Shown: positions 1-13,300 of the stretch, in pieces | Layout: each line of letters starts with the position of its first letter | Numbering within the stretch: position 1 is the first letter of the stretch | NCBI RefSeq assembly: GCF_000019965.1 | Contig: NC_010571.1 | Location: 310,001 to 374,000, forward strand | Length of the DNA stretch: 64,000 nucleotides | From: Opitutus terrae PB90-1 | GTDB lineage: Bacteria; Verrucomicrobiota; Verrucomicrobiia; Opitutales; Opitutaceae | Direction: 5' to 3' | Made by a program: the position numbers and the translations under genes | The notes under the pieces: generated by a model | Told to the model about the DNA's origin: nothing | Databases searched by the model: none | What the model saw: only the letters and a program-made list of their open reading frames with translations

Positions 1-1
1 C

Positions 2-1021
2 ACCGGCATGCGCTCGGCCGTGCTGCTGTTCGCGCCGCTGCTGCACCGGATGCAGAAGCTGACCATCCCCGCGAAGGCGGAGGGTTGCTCGCTGGGCATT
101 CGCGAGCTCGACCCGCATCTGGAGATCCTGGAGAAACTGGGCGCGAAGGTTTCCTCAAACGGCACGCTCACGCTCAGCCTGAAAAACGGCTTCGTCGGCG
201 CCCGACACTGGCCCGACTACATGTCGGTGACCGCGACAGAAAACTTTGTGATGGCCGCGGTGCTCGCCGACGGCGAGTCGACGCTGATCAACGCCGCCAG
301 CGAGCCGCACGTGCAGGATCTCTGCGAGGTGCTCGTCGCGATGGGTGCGAAGATCTCCGGCATCGGCACGAGCAAGCTCACTGTCACCGGCGGGAAACGG
401 CTGCGCGGCGGCACGTTCACGATCAACACGGACTACCACGAAGTCGTCACCTTCCTAGCCCTTGGCGCGATCACCGGCGGCGAGGTGAAAGTGCGCCAGT
501 CGTTGCCGCACCATTTCGACCTGATCGCACGCGCGTTCGCGAAGCTCGGCGTGAAGGTCGAGCACGACGGCGATACGGCCATCGTGCGCCGTAAGCAGAA
601 GCTCGTCGTCGAGGAGCCGTTCACCACCAACCTGCTGCCGAAGATCGAGGCGGCGCCGTGGCCGTATTTCCCGGTCGACCTGCTGCCGTGCATGATCGCG
701 CTGGCGGTGCGCGCGAAGGGCGCGATGCAATTCTGGAACAAGGTTTACGAGGGCGGCTTCACCTGGATCCCGGAGCTCTCCAAGTTCGGCGCGCACGTCG
801 TCGTGAGCGATCCGCATCGGATCATCGTGTTTGGCGATCGCCCGCTGCGCGCCGCGACCGTCGATGCGCCCTACATCATCCGCGCGGCGGTCGGGCTCTA
901 CATGGTCGCGGCGAGCATTCCCGGCCGTTCGGTGGTGAAGAACGCCGACACGATCCGGCGCGCGCATCCGAACTTCGTCGAGAACCTCCGCAGCCTCGGG
1001 GCCGACGTGGAGTGGAAATGA
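2..1021 (+). CDS. murA: UDP-N-acetylglucosamine 1-carboxyvinyltransferase (MurA family), 5' truncated by window edge
   Basis: MurA transfers enolpyruvate from PEP to UDP-GlcNAc in the cytoplasm, the first committed step of peptidoglycan synthesis. About 337 residues are visible against the usual ~420, so roughly 80 N-terminal residues lie outside the window. The ATG at 8 is internal, and the frame is open to base 2. The stretch EGCSLGIRELDPHLEILEKLGA matches the MurA active-site loop with its catalytic Cys (GC followed by xxGxRxxDxHL). FPVDLLP matches the conserved FPTDMQ segment with the catalytic Asp, and FTWIPELSKFGAHV matches the late FxxVPELxRMGA block. The sequence departs from E. coli MurA in several loops, so a second MurA paralogue in the genome is possible. 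The stop TGA is at 1019-1021 and ruvB follows in the same direction. Confidence 0.9.
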   Translation, partial: TGMRSAVLLFAPLLHRMQKLTIPAKAEGCSLGIRELDPHLEILEKLGAKVSSNGTLTLSLKNGFVGARHWPDYMSVTATENFVMAAVLADGESTLINAASEPHVQDLCEVLVAMGAKISGIGTSKLTVTGGKRLRGGTFTINTDYHEVVTFLALGAITGGEVKVRQSLPHHFDLIARAFAKLGVKVEHDGDTAIVRRKQKLVVEEPFTTNLLPKIEAAPWPYFPVDLLPCMIALAVRAKGAMQFWNKVYEGGFTWIPELSKFGAHVVVSDPHRIIVFGDRPLRAATVDAPYIIRAAVGLYMVAASIPGRSVVKNADTIRRAHPNFVENLRSLGADVEWK

Positions 1022-1127
1022 ACGAATTTTCGATCCTCGATTTTTGATTTTCGATTGCTGAAGCTGGCTGCCTCGCCGCGCTCCCTCCCGTGCCCGAATC
1101 GAAATTCGAAAACCAAAAATCGAAAAT
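1022..1127. repeat. A/T-rich direct and inverted 'gattttcgat' / 'atcgaaaat' repeat between murA and ruvB
   Basis: The spacer has runs of the type TTTTTGATTTTCGATT on one side and the complementary AAAAATCGAAAATG on the other. It is far less GC-rich than the genes on either side. Similar boilerplate occurs at 2241-2391 and inside the GT4 gene near 16.4 kb. The 3' copy overlaps the first codons proposed for ruvB. Confidence 0.6.
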
Positions 1128-2163
1128 GCCGCCGCCCGCGGCGACGGGTCTCGGCTACATCACCAACGCGCTCGCCGCGCCCGTGTCCCCGGCCGAGGCT
1201 GCGCTCCGGCCGCTGACGTTCGCGGATTTCACCGGCCAGCCGAAAACCGTCGAACGCCTGCAGGTGATGGTCGGCGCCGCCAAGCAGCGTGGCGAGGCCC
1301 TGAATCACATCCTGCTCTCCGGCCCGCCCGGACTCGGCAAGACGACGCTCGCGTTCATTCTCGGCCACGAGCTCGGCAAGAATGTCCGGGTGACCTCCGG
1401 CCCCGTCGTGGAAAAGGCTGGCGACCTCGCCGGGCTGCTCACGAATCTCGAGGAGGGCGACATCCTGTTCATCGACGAGATTCACCGGATTCCGAAAACA
1501 GTGGAGGAGTATCTCTACTCCGCGATGGAGGACTTCCGGCTCGACATCATGATCGACCAGGGACCGAACGCCCGCAGCGTCCGGCTCTCGCTGCCCCGTT
1601 TCACGCTCGTCGGCGCGACCACCCGCGCCGGACTGCTCACCGCACCATTGCGCTCGCGGTTCACGCTCCAGACCCGGCTCGACTACTACGATCATGCGAC
1701 GCTCGAGAGCATCGTGCGCCGCAGCTGCGGGCTGCTGAAAGTGCCGGTCGACCAGGGCGGCGCGCACGAGATCGCGACCCGCTCCCGCGGCACGCCACGC
1801 GTGGCCAACAATTTGATCAATTTCGTCCGCGACTTCGCCCAGCAACGGGCCAACGGCAAGATTACGCAGCCCGTTGCCGCCGCCGCGCTCGAGCTGCTCG
1901 AGATCGACGCCGCCGGGCTCGACGAGATGGACAAGCGCATGCTCCGCGTGATGGCCGAGAATTACGGCGGCCGCCCGGTAGGCATCAGCACCATCGCCGT
2001 CGCGGTCGGGGAAGAATCCGAAACCCTCGAGGAAGTGCACGAGCCCTTCCTCATTCAGGAAGGCTACATTCAGCGCACGCGCGAAGGCCGGATGCTGACG
2101 CCGAAAGGTTATCAAGCCGTCGGGCTGAAGCCGCATTCCGGCGATCAAGCCACGCTGCTGTGA
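1090..2163 (+). CDS. ruvB: Holliday junction branch migration ATPase RuvB
   Basis: RuvB is the hexameric AAA+ motor that, with RuvA, drives branch migration of Holliday junctions during recombinational repair. The Walker A motif GPPGLGKTT, Walker [12 protein letters not shown], sensor [17 protein letters not shown] and a C-terminal winged helix ([17 protein letters not shown]) are all present in the family order. The longest frame uses a GTG at 1090, but its first 12 codons are repeat-derived ([11 protein letters not shown]) and do not look like protein. The ATG at 1126 gives a more natural N-terminus, [14 protein letters not shown]. Length (357, or 345 from the ATG) is normal. The gene lies 68 nt downstream of murA, with no ruvA or ruvC nearby. 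Confidence 0.95.
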   Translation: MPESKFENQKSKMPPPAATGLGYITNALAAPVSPAEAALRPLTFADFTGQPKTVERLQVMVGAAKQRGEALNHILLSGPPGLGKTTLAFILGHELGKNVRVTSGPVVEKAGDLAGLLTNLEEGDILFIDEIHRIPKTVEEYLYSAMEDFRLDIMIDQGPNARSVRLSLPRFTLVGATTRAGLLTAPLRSRFTLQTRLDYYDHATLESIVRRSCGLLKVPVDQGGAHEIATRSRGTPRVANNLINFVRDFAQQRANGKITQPVAAAALELLEIDAAGLDEMDKRMLRVMAENYGGRPVGISTIAVAVGEESETLEEVHEPFLIQEGYIQRTREGRMLTPKGYQAVGLKPHSGDQATLL

Positions 2164-2190
2164 CCGGCAGCGCGCGGCGCGGACGTTCGT

Positions 2191-2216
2191 GTAGGGGGGC
2201 AGTCTTGCTGCGCCCT
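2191..2216. repeat. short hairpin repeat (gtagggg-cgcag family), copy 1
   Basis: An imperfect stem built from GTAGGGGGGCAG and CTGCGCCCT with a TCTTG loop. A closely related unit lies at 10330-10357. Both are intergenic. It follows ruvB by 27 nt and could act as a weak 3' end for that transcript, but there is no clear U-tract. Confidence 0.5.
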
Positions 2217-2240
2217 CATTGGCCGCGCTGCAAGGGGCGC

Positions 2241-2391
2241 AGAAATCCGAAGCACGAATCTCGAAATCCGAAAAAAATCCAAAATCCGAAACTCAAAAAT
2301 CACGCGTAGGCTGTCGCTGAGCCGCCCTGCGTCAGGATTTCGTGCTTCGTGCTTCCTTCGGGTTTCGAGATTCGGATTTCGGATTTCGTGG
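2241..2391. repeat. inverted array of 'cgaaatccgaa' units in the ruvB-exonuclease gap
   Basis: The left half carries GAAATCCGAA and GAATCTCGAAATCC units. The right half carries the same words inverted (GAGATTCGGATTTCGGATTT, TTCGTGCTTCGTGCTT). The two ruvB-side and exonuclease-side halves could pair over more than 40 nt with loops. It lies between convergent genes and encodes nothing convincing. Confidence 0.65.
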
Positions 2392-2433
2392 GCGATCTGG
2401 CTCTCGGCTCTAGACGCTCAACTCTCGGCTTTC

Positions 2434-3120
2434 CTACTCGAACAATTCCCGCTGCTGCAGTGCGTCGCGCTTGTCGGCGTCGAGCGTGCTCAGCGCGAGC
2501 AATTGCATGATCGAAAGCGTGGCCAGCCGTGGATCGCGCGCCAGTGACGCCAGGAGCAACGCTCCGGCCAGTGCATCGTAGAGCGCCGCGTGATAGCGCC
2601 GGCGCTCCGGCGGACAATACTGCGCCGCGAGCGCGTCGAGCTCGTGCTTCAAACCGCACGCCGCCACCAGTGCTTCGAGCTGGCCCGTGCCGAGCTCAGG
2701 ATAGAGCTGCGCATACAACCGGCCCGTGTCGATCCAGGGTCCCCAATCCACCACGCTCTCACCCGGACGCGCGAAATCCGGCGAGCTACGCGGATAGGGC
2801 CACGTTGCCTTGAGCAGCGCGTTCTCCACGCCCGCATAGTGGGCGGCCAGCGGCCCGCGCTCGCGCCAGCGCGCAAAGGTTTCCCACTCGTCCGCGAACG
2901 GCGCGCAGTCCGCGAGCACGTGCGTCCGCAACCCATGCAACGCCGCATCTTCGGGGCGCACAGGCCCGGTTGGCCGGCACAGCCGCGTGTGCGTCGCCCC
3001 AATCGCACCGCCGTGCACCTCGACCACCCCGAGCTCCAGCACACCCGAGGTCTGGTTACCCTCGAAATCGATGAAGAAGATCGGCTGCTCGGTCCAGATC
3101 ACCGCCACACACTGAGGCAT
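2434..3120 (-). CDS. DEDDh-family 3'-5' exonuclease (DnaQ-like)
   Basis: Probable DEDDh exonuclease related to the proofreading domain of DNA polymerase III epsilon. The first acidic motif is FFIDFEGNQTSG, with the Asp-x-Glu of motif Exo I. The last motif is RYHAALYDALAG, where the H-x-A-x-x-D spacing is typical of ExoIII-epsilon. The middle motif is ENALLKATW. I chose the ATG at 3120 (MPQCVAV), because the eight residues ahead of it in the longer frame (from 3144) are not conserved-looking. That gives 228 residues, a normal length for a stand-alone enzyme. It is convergent with ruvB and divergent from the phosphatase gene. The substrate (DNA or RNA) cannot be decided from sequence. Confidence 0.75.
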   Translation of the reverse strand: MPQCVAVIWTEQPIFFIDFEGNQTSGVLELGVVEVHGGAIGATHTRLCRPTGPVRPEDAALHGLRTHVLADCAPFADEWETFARWRERGPLAAHYAGVENALLKATWPYPRSSPDFARPGESVVDWGPWIDTGRLYAQLYPELGTGQLEALVAACGLKHELDALAAQYCPPERRRYHAALYDALAGALLLASLARDPRLATLSIMQLLALSTLDADKRDALQQRELFE

Positions 3121-3226
3121 GCCCGACCGTTTTCTCCAGCACAACCGCTCACACCCGCCGCCCCTTCACCGACCGCCGCGCTTCAACGAGTCCGTCATCG
3201 CCCCGGGCCCAAGGTGCCCCCCCAAG

Positions 3227-3253
3227 CTAATTTCACGTATTACGTGAAATTAG
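3227..3253. repeat. perfect palindrome, TTTCACGTA-type, copy 1
   Basis: CTAATTTCACGTA (3227-3239), one central T (3240), then its exact reverse complement (3241-3253): 13-bp arms with a 1-nt centre. It lies about 105 nt upstream of the exonuclease start and about 200 nt upstream of the phosphatase start. A second copy lies at 3405-3442. Confidence 0.85.
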
Positions 3254-3404
3254 ATGTTCGCGGAAAGTTCTTCGATTGCCATTTCCCGGCAGACCGGCGC
3301 TCGCCGCCAGCCGGAATGCGCTGGCACACTCCCTCTTGCTTCGCGGTTGCCGGCAACGGCCCTACAACTCACACCGCCCAATTCTGCAATCGCCGGGCCA
3401 GCGT

Positions 3405-3442
3405 CTCAGGCAATTTCACGTAATACGTGAAATTAGCCTGAG
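3405..3442. promoter_or_regulatory. palindrome TTTCACGTA-type, copy 2, overlapping the phosphatase ribosome-binding site
   Basis: The core is CAATTTCACGTA, a central A, then TACGTGAAATTAG, extended by CTCAGG/CCTGAG so the arms reach 18 bp with one bulged A. The 3' arm ends at 3442, inside the AGGAG (3441-3445) that precedes the GTG start at 3455 by 9 nt. In RNA the stem would partly cover the Shine-Dalgarno. In DNA it could be an operator. Both readings are inference. Confidence 0.6.
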
Positions 3443-3454
3443 GAGCACGGCGGT

Positions 3455-4264
3455 GTGTTTTTCATGGGCAGCGCCCCACCGCGTGGCCATGCTCGCCCCG
3501 TGGACCTCACCCCTTATCGCGACTTCATGGTCGATCTCGCGCGCGAAAGCGGCGACCTCATCCGGACCTTTTACGGTAATCCGCAACTCGCCGTGGAAAC
3601 GAAATCGGATCTGTCGCCGGTGACGCTGGCCGACCGCGGCGCGGAGGAGCTCATGCGCGATCGCATCCGCCAAAACTTCCCGCAACACGGCGTGATCGGC
3701 GAGGAATTCGGCAGCGACAAGACCGACGCGGATTTCGTGTGGGTGCTCGATCCGATCGACGGCACCAAATCATTCATCACCGGCGTGCCGCTGTTCGCCA
3801 CGCTGATTGCCTTGCTGCACGAGGGCCAGCCCGTGCTCGGCGCGATTCACCAGCCGGTGCTGAGCCAGCTGCTGATCGGCGACAACCTTTCCGCAACGCT
3901 CAACGATCGACCGGTCCGTTGCCGCGCCACGACGCGCATCGAGGAGTCGACGCTGCTCACGAGTGACCCGCTCAATCCCGCCAAGTATCGCGATGGCGCG
4001 CGCTTCGACGCCCTCGCCCGCCGCGCACGGCTGGTGCGCACGTGGGGCGATGCCTATGGCTATCTGCTCGTCGCCACCGGCTGGGCTGATATCTGCCTCG
4101 ATCCGATCATGAACTCGTGGGACATCGCCGCGCTGATTCCGGTGGTTCGAGGCGCGGGCGGCATGATCACCGACTGGCAGGGCAACGCGCCCTACCCAGC
4201 CGAATCGACGATCGGCTCCGCCACGCCCGAGCTCCACGCGCAGGTGCTGGCGGCGTTGAACTAG
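3455..4264 (+). CDS. hisN: inositol-monophosphatase-family phosphatase, HisN-like (probable histidinol-phosphatase)
   Basis: Member of the Mg-dependent, Li-sensitive phosphatase family. The metal-site motifs are visible: GEEFG around residues 82-86, VLDPIDGTKSF at 97-107 (the DPIDGT metal loop) and SWDIAALIPVVRGAGG near residue 225 (the WD motif). The SDLSPVTLADRGAE start and the TKSFITGVPLF segment resemble HisN histidinol-phosphatases more than CysQ or SuhB, so hisN is the best guess and not certain. Start: GTG at 3455 with AGGAG 9 nt upstream. An ATG at 3464 and a GTG at 3500 (VDLTPYRDF, where the family homology begins) are alternatives. No other his genes are nearby. Confidence 0.8.
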   Translation: MFFMGSAPPRGHARPVDLTPYRDFMVDLARESGDLIRTFYGNPQLAVETKSDLSPVTLADRGAEELMRDRIRQNFPQHGVIGEEFGSDKTDADFVWVLDPIDGTKSFITGVPLFATLIALLHEGQPVLGAIHQPVLSQLLIGDNLSATLNDRPVRCRATTRIEESTLLTSDPLNPAKYRDGARFDALARRARLVRTWGDAYGYLLVATGWADICLDPIMNSWDIAALIPVVRGAGGMITDWQGNAPYPAESTIGSATPELHAQVLAALN

Positions 4265-4520
4265 GGAGTGTCTTCCGACTCATCCCCTACTCACGGAGCG
4301 GGCCACACCGCTTCACGCGGCCCATTGCGTGAGCGCAGGGATTCGCGCGGGAAAAGATCTCGGGAAAACCCGGCCCGCCTCACCGAGGCAGCCTACCAAG
4401 GCGAGCGGCGTAATCGCGACGGTATTCCCTCGTCGCCACTCGCCGCGGCGAGGGCGTCGCGTCTCCGAGTCCGTGCGCAGCGCGCAACACGCTGCGCCCC
4501 GGCGTCCGATGCAGACGGCC

Positions 4521-5306
4521 TCAGCCCTTCGGCGCGACCGGCGGCGTCGCCGCGGCGCCCGCGGCCTGCGCCTTCGCTTGCTGCTGCGCCCGAAACTCCT
4601 GTCCCATCTGCATGATCTTCGGCATCACCGCCTGCATCCGCGGCATCATCACCTGCTGCAGTCGCGCCTGCACGGCCGGAGTTTTGTCCACCATCGCCTG
4701 GCCGGCGGGCGTGCTGTAGAATGCACTCTGCGCCGCCAGCTCCTCCTTGGTGAACAGCTCGCTGTAAATCTTCACCATGTCCTGCTTCATCTGCGCCGGA
4801 TTCAGCGCGGCCATCATTTCGCCCATGACTTTCTCCTGAAATGCCGCGAGTTCCTCGCGATTCACGCCGGGCGTGTTCATCTGGCCGGTCATCTGTCGGA
4901 CCATCGCGACCGACTGCTGTTTCTGCTGCGCGAACATCTTCTCCATCATTTCTTCGAAGCGCATCACGTTGAGCGTGGTCTCCGCGTCGGCGAGCGTCGC
5001 CTGCGTGCCGGCCCGCGCCGGCGCACCGGGCTTCACCACGGCATCGTCGACCAGTGTGAGCTTGGTCACCGCGCCGCCGCGTTCCACCGCGAGCGTCGCC
5101 GTGGCGGGATCGAAATCCTTGAGCGTGTAGCCCGCGAACTCGTCACCGAGCTTGATCCAACCGCTGGTCTCGCCTGCGGGGGACACGAGGATGAACCGCG
5201 TCTCCTTTCCCATCGTGAACGTGGCATTGAACACCGGCGCAGGGTCGGCGGCGTAGACGGCCGCGGCGCTCAGCACCGCGAGCAGGGCAAGGGCGAGTTT
5301 TTTCAT
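4521..5306 (-). CDS. secreted/periplasmic DUF2059-domain protein
   Basis: The start at 5306 gives a clean signal peptide, MKKLALALLAVLSAAAVYA followed by ADPAP. The longer frame from 5348 adds 14 residues that would spoil it. The N-terminal half (residues ~20-110) is a small beta-rich region. The C-terminal half has the DUF2059 signature, with MVKIYSELFTKEELAAQSAFYSTPAGQAMVDKTP split over two helices. The very Met/Gln-rich helix after it (QQVMMPRMQAVMPKIMQMGQ) and the Ala/Pro tail are family-like. Function is unknown. The 256 bp between this gene and the phosphatase hold no gene. Confidence 0.7.
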   Translation of the reverse strand: MKKLALALLAVLSAAAVYAADPAPVFNATFTMGKETRFILVSPAGETSGWIKLGDEFAGYTLKDFDPATATLAVERGGAVTKLTLVDDAVVKPGAPARAGTQATLADAETTLNVMRFEEMMEKMFAQQKQQSVAMVRQMTGQMNTPGVNREELAAFQEKVMGEMMAALNPAQMKQDMVKIYSELFTKEELAAQSAFYSTPAGQAMVDKTPAVQARLQQVMMPRMQAVMPKIMQMGQEFRAQQQAKAQAAGAAATPPVAPKG

Positions 5307-5505
5307 GGCGGCGTGGATTCTCGTCGAGGACCGCAGGCCCGCGATCACGATTTAGCCAATGGTTGCCCACCGCGTTGAGTGGCACCCGCGCCGGGCCGAG
5401 TGGCGGTGGTCGCGGCAGGTGGCACGCGATGAAATCGGATCGACCGGCCGCTCGCGCAACCCGCGCCAAAAGATGACGGGCAAGACGCCTATTCCACTTG
5501 CCCCT

Positions 5506-5558
5506 CCTCTCAACTCTCAACCCTCAACTCTCAGCTCTCAACCGTCCGCTCTCAACTT
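5506..5558. repeat. tandem 'ctctcaac' short repeat
   Basis: About seven units of CTCTCAAC / CCTCAACT run into the 3' end of queF. On the minus strand they supply the last residues of that gene (KRKRKS region). A related CTCTCCG array lies in the exosortase linker at about 9047-9103. Confidence 0.7.
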
Positions 5559-5911
5559 TTCCTCTTCCGCTTCCACTCGGCGGTGATCCGTGACGTGAAC
5601 CCACCGCGGGCTTTCCATTCCGAGATCACCATCAGACTGCGCGGGTTCAGCACCTTGCCCAGGTCGTCACAGATCCGGTTCGTCACCGCCTCGAAGAAAA
5701 TTCCCTCGTTGCGATACGCATGAAAATACAGCTTCAGCGACTTCAGCTCGACGCAGATCTTGTCGGCCACGTAACGGACCGTGATGTCGGCGAAATCCGG
5801 ATGACCGGTGATCGGGCATACCGAGGTGAACTCGTGATGCGTGTGTTCGATCACGTAGTCGCGCGCCGGCGCAGGATTGGGAAAGGTCTCGAGAATCTTG
5901 ATGTCGGCCAT
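5552..5911 (-). CDS. queF: NADPH-dependent 7-cyano-7-deazaguanine (preQ0) reductase QueF, short type
   Basis: QueF reduces the nitrile of preQ0 to the aminomethyl group of preQ1 in queuosine tRNA modification. The catalytic Cys is Cys32 in SVCPITGHPDFAD, which forms the thioimide with substrate, and Asp39 follows at the usual distance. VELKSLKLYFHAYRNEGIFFE contains the Glu of the substrate site and the family signature E-x-K-S-x-K-x-Y. At 119 residues it is a unimodular QueF of the small class. No other queuosine genes are in the window. The ATG start (MADIKIL) is well placed, and 245 bp separate it from rny. Confidence 0.95.
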   Translation of the reverse strand: MADIKILETFPNPAPARDYVIEHTHHEFTSVCPITGHPDFADITVRYVADKICVELKSLKLYFHAYRNEGIFFEAVTNRICDDLGKVLNPRSLMVISEWKARGGFTSRITAEWKRKRKS

Positions 5912-6156
5912 CGGCCGACAAGTAGGAAGTAACCAGGGCCAAGTATCAAGTGCGCGCCGGCGTCCGACGGTCCGCCGTTCAATTCTCCGCCGCGCCGGCC
6001 TGCCCTCCCTAGCCTTCGAAGGCGTGTCCGGGGAGGAGATTGCATGAGCTGTCCACTTCCTGACGCGCGCGGCAACACGCGGGCGCTCCGCGCAAGGTTC
6101 TGCTCCTTGCTACTTGGCCCTTGTCACTTGCCACTTTGCGGCGCGTCGCGCAGCGC

Positions 6157-7737
<1,581 letters not shown>

Positions 7738-7833
7738 GGGACGGGAACGGTAAGAGCGGTCCCGTAAACCTCAAGCCTTCTTCGGCGGCCGGTTCACCTG
7801 CGGAAAACATCGGGTTTGCCCCGGGAGTGGCCA

Positions 7834-7935
7834 GCGCGTGGCACGGGCATCTTGCCCGTGGGTCTGCCGGAAGCCGGCCCCACTCCGCAACGCGAACGTC
7901 CACCGCTCTCCACGGGCAGGATGCCCGCGTCGCAT
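7834..7935. repeat. 'cacgggca-N3-tgcccgtg' hairpin repeats in the rny-exosortase gap
   Basis: Two units: a perfect 8-bp hairpin CACGGGCA TCT TGCCCGTG (7842-7860) and a degenerate one around 7911-7927. In translation these give the spurious words TGILPV and HGQDARAT, which I remember as common false peptides in Verrucomicrobia and Planctomycetes annotations. The whole gap 7738-8164 (427 bp) holds no gene I would defend. Confidence 0.7.
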
Positions 7936-8087
7936 CAGGGCAATTCGTTTCGCCCCGTAGGGCTGCCGCTCGCCGGCAGCCGAGAAGAAGGCGTGGGCCC
8001 CAGAACCCTGCGCGGCACCGCCAGCTCGTTCTCGTGATCGTCCTCCGTAATCTCCCCCTTGTGCTCTCGTCGTCGGATAGGATCCGC

Positions 8088-8122
8088 GAGAACGAGAAAG
8101 AGAACGATTACGAGAACGAGAC
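8088..8122. repeat. tandem 'gagaacga' microrepeat
   Basis: Runs of GAGAACGAGAAAGAGAACG followed by CGAGAACGAG, about 40 nt downstream of the exosortase stop. It is low-complexity and purine-rich, with no coding sense. Confidence 0.6.
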
Positions 8123-8164
8123 CAGGGCGCTTCGACGCGGCGCACGCTCCTTGCAGTCGGTTGC

Positions 8165-10285
<2,121 letters not shown>

Positions 10286-10329
10286 CTACCTGAATGCATC
10301 AACGCGAAAACTCAGGTTGCGGGCTCCCC

Positions 10330-10357
10330 GTAGGGGCGCAGACTTGCTGCGCCCTAC
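10330..10357. repeat. short hairpin repeat (gtagggg-cgcag family), copy 2
   Basis: GTAGGGGCGCAG pairs with CTGCGCCCTAC around an ACTTG loop, with one bulged G. It is the better-formed sister of 2191-2216 and lies between the exosortase and the LysM gene. The surrounding gap 10109-10389 (281 bp) has no gene. Confidence 0.6.
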
Positions 10358-10389
10358 CCTCGGCGCGCGGCCCTTCTACCGCGCAGCGC

Positions 10390-13300
10390 TCACGGAATCC
10401 GCAGCGTCCGGCCCACGACCAGGCTGTGCTCGTCGCGCAACACGTCGCGATTCGCCGCGAGGAGTTCCGGCCAGCGATTGCCGTTCCCATAATACTGTCT
10501 CGCAATGCCCGAAAGCGTATCGCCGAACACGACGACATGCGTGCGCACCACCGGCGCGACCGGTGCGGGCGCAGGCGCGCTCGTGGCTGGCGCGGGCTCA
10601 GGCCGCACAACTGTCGCAACGACCGGGCGCGTGGGTGCCGCCGACCGCACGCGCACGACGAGCGCAGTGTTGTCGGACTCGAGCTGCCGAATCCGTCCCT
10701 CCAGCTCCGGCACTTGTGCCGCCTGCGGGCGCAGTGTGGTCAGTTCGGCATTCGCATCCTTTAGTTGCTGCTGCAGATCGCCCGAAGGAATCCGCGCCGT
10801 GAGCTCGTCGACGCGCCGGAGAAGTTCGTCGCGCTCCGCGGTGAGCAGCGCGTAGGAGCGCAACGCCGTCTCCAGCTTCTCCTCCGTTTGCTCGGAGCGA
10901 GCCGACGGCATCGGTGCGACTGCTTTCACGGCGAGCGCAGCGTTGTCTGCCTCAAGCTGGCGCACTTGAGCTTCGAGTTCCGCGGTGCGCGCGGCAGGCT
11001 GACGCAAGGCGGCGAGCTCGGCGTTTTCCGATTCGAGCTGACGCACCCGCGTGGTGAGCTCGGCCGCGGCGGTCGCTTGCGAGCGCAACGCGCCCACTTC
11101 CGCGGCCACGATCTCGAGGCGTTGCCGCGTCTCAGCGAGTGCGCGCTGCGCGGTCTCGAGTTCGCGACGCACATCCGGCACCCGGGCAGACTCGGCCTGG
11201 CTCAGCGCGGTGCGGAGCCGGTCGTTCTCACTCGTGACTTCTGTCAGCTGCGAAGCGACGCGGCCCTGCTCGGCGGTTGCCGCGGCGAGCTGCTCTCGTA
11301 TTTGTGCCAACTCGCCGGCAGCGGCTGTTGCCGCCTCCAGGCGGGCCGACAGGGTCTGGTTCGCCGCGGTGAGTTGCGCGATCGTGGTGGAATCCGTCGA
11401 CGCCTCGCGCGCGGCGGCTGCAGCCGTCGCGAGTCGCGCAGCGGCCTCGTCGCGAGCGGCCTGCGCGGCCGCGAGCTCGCGTTGCAGCGCGCTGACTTGT
11501 TCGACCGCCGCAGCCTGCGCGGCGCGGACGGGTTCCACCTCCGCGGCGGCCGTGCGCAGTTTTTCCAACTCGGATTCCTGCGCCGAAACGGAAGTGAGGA
11601 GCTGCTGGTATTTTCCTTCGAGCGCACTCAACTCGGATTCCGCCTGCGTTTTCGCACGAGCGGTCGCTTCGACCAATGCCTTCGCCGCCGCCGCCTCTTG
11701 GCGAGCGGTTTCAAGTTCTTGTTGCAACGCGGCGAGTCGGGCCGGTGCGTCCGCGTTGGCGGCCTGCAGCTCACGCTCCAGCGCAGCAACCCGCGTCGCG
11801 AGCGCTTCCTTTTCAGCACCAAGCTGTGCGGCCGACTGCTTTTGTTCGACCAGCTGTTCGTTCGCCGCAGAGAGCTTCGCCGCCAGCTCGGTCTTCTCCG
11901 CCTCGCCGTTCTTCACTGTCGTCGTCGCTTCCCGGCGGGCGACATCAAGTTCTTGCTGCAACCCGGCGAGTCGGGCCGGTGCGTCCGCGTTGGCGGCCTG
12001 CAGCTCATGCTCCAGCGCAGTGACTCGCACCACGAGCGCCTCTTTCTCGGCTCCCGCCTGCGCGGCCGCCTGCTTCTGTTCGACCAGCTGTTCGTTCGCC
12101 GCGGAGAGCTTCGCTGCCAGCTCGGTCTTCTCCGCTTCGCTGTTCTTCACTGTCGTCGTCGCTTCCCGGCGGGCGACGTCAAGTTCTTGTTGCAACCCGG
12201 CGAGCCGGGCCGGTGCATCCGCGTTGACGGCCTGCAGCTCACGCTCCAGCGCAGTGACTCGCACCACGAGCGCCTCTTTCTCGGCTCCCGCCTGCGCGGC
12301 CGCCTGCTTCTGTTCGACCAGCTGTTCGTTCGCCGTAGAGAGCTTCGCCGCGAGCTCGGCTTTTTCGGCCGCGAGATTCTTCGCCGCGACGGCTTCCTGC
12401 CGCGCCGTCTGCAATTCTCGGCCAATCGCGGCCATTCGCGCGGTCAGCTCGCTCGTGCCAGCATCTCGCTCGCGCTCGAGCATAGCGACGTGCTCGGCGA
12501 GCATTTGCCGCTCCGTGGCCAACCGGTTCGCCTCGGCCTCATGCTTCGCGAGCTCCGCGGTGGCCGTTTCAAGTCGCGCCACGAGCTCCGCGTTTTCGGT
12601 CGCCTGCTTTTGTCGCTCTTCCGTCAGATTAGCGATTTCGTGGGCTTTCGCCACGGCCGCGTCGCGCGCAGTCGTCATCGCTGCGAGATCGGCGGTGAGC
12701 TGCGTGAGCCGGGATTGAAGCTCGGCGCGCTGTGTTTCGGCTTCAGCAACGGAGCCGGCTCGGTTCGCAGCCGTGCGCTGGAGCGCCTCCGCCCGCTCGC
12801 TGGCGGCTCGGAGCTGGGTTTCGGTTTCGTCCAGGGTGCGGCGCGTTGTCTCCAAAACGGCGGTTTGTTCGCGTGCAGCCGCGAGCTCGGACTCGGCGCG
12901 CTGCAGTCGAGCGGAAGTTTCCGTGAACTGCGCCACCAGCGCCGTGTGCTCGGCCGCGGCGACGCTCAGCGCGCGACCGGACTTTTCGGCCGCAGCCCGC
13001 GCGGCGGCGAGCTCGGCCGATTGGCCGGCGAGCGCCGTCTGTGCGTCGGTCAGTTCGGCCTGAACCCGTGCAAGCTCGGACGTGGATGCGCGGGCCGCCG
13101 CGAGTTCGGACTCGAGTCGCTCCGTTTCCTTCCAGGCAGCGGCCAGCTCGGTTGAGAGCTGCCGCTTGTCATCGGCGGCGTCGATCGCAGGCGCAGCGAG
13201 AACGGGAGAGGGTTCGTTCGATGCCGCGACTGGCACTTCGTTTGGAGCGGAATCGGCAACTGGCGTGGTCGGAGCACCCGCGAGCTCAGGACGAGCCTGG

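Noticed and set aside
10765-13155. 796-codon plus-strand frame opposite the LysM/coiled-coil gene
   Set aside because: It reflects the repeated GCG/CTC codons of the coiled coil. No start signal, no domain, and periodic LLRREL-type text only.
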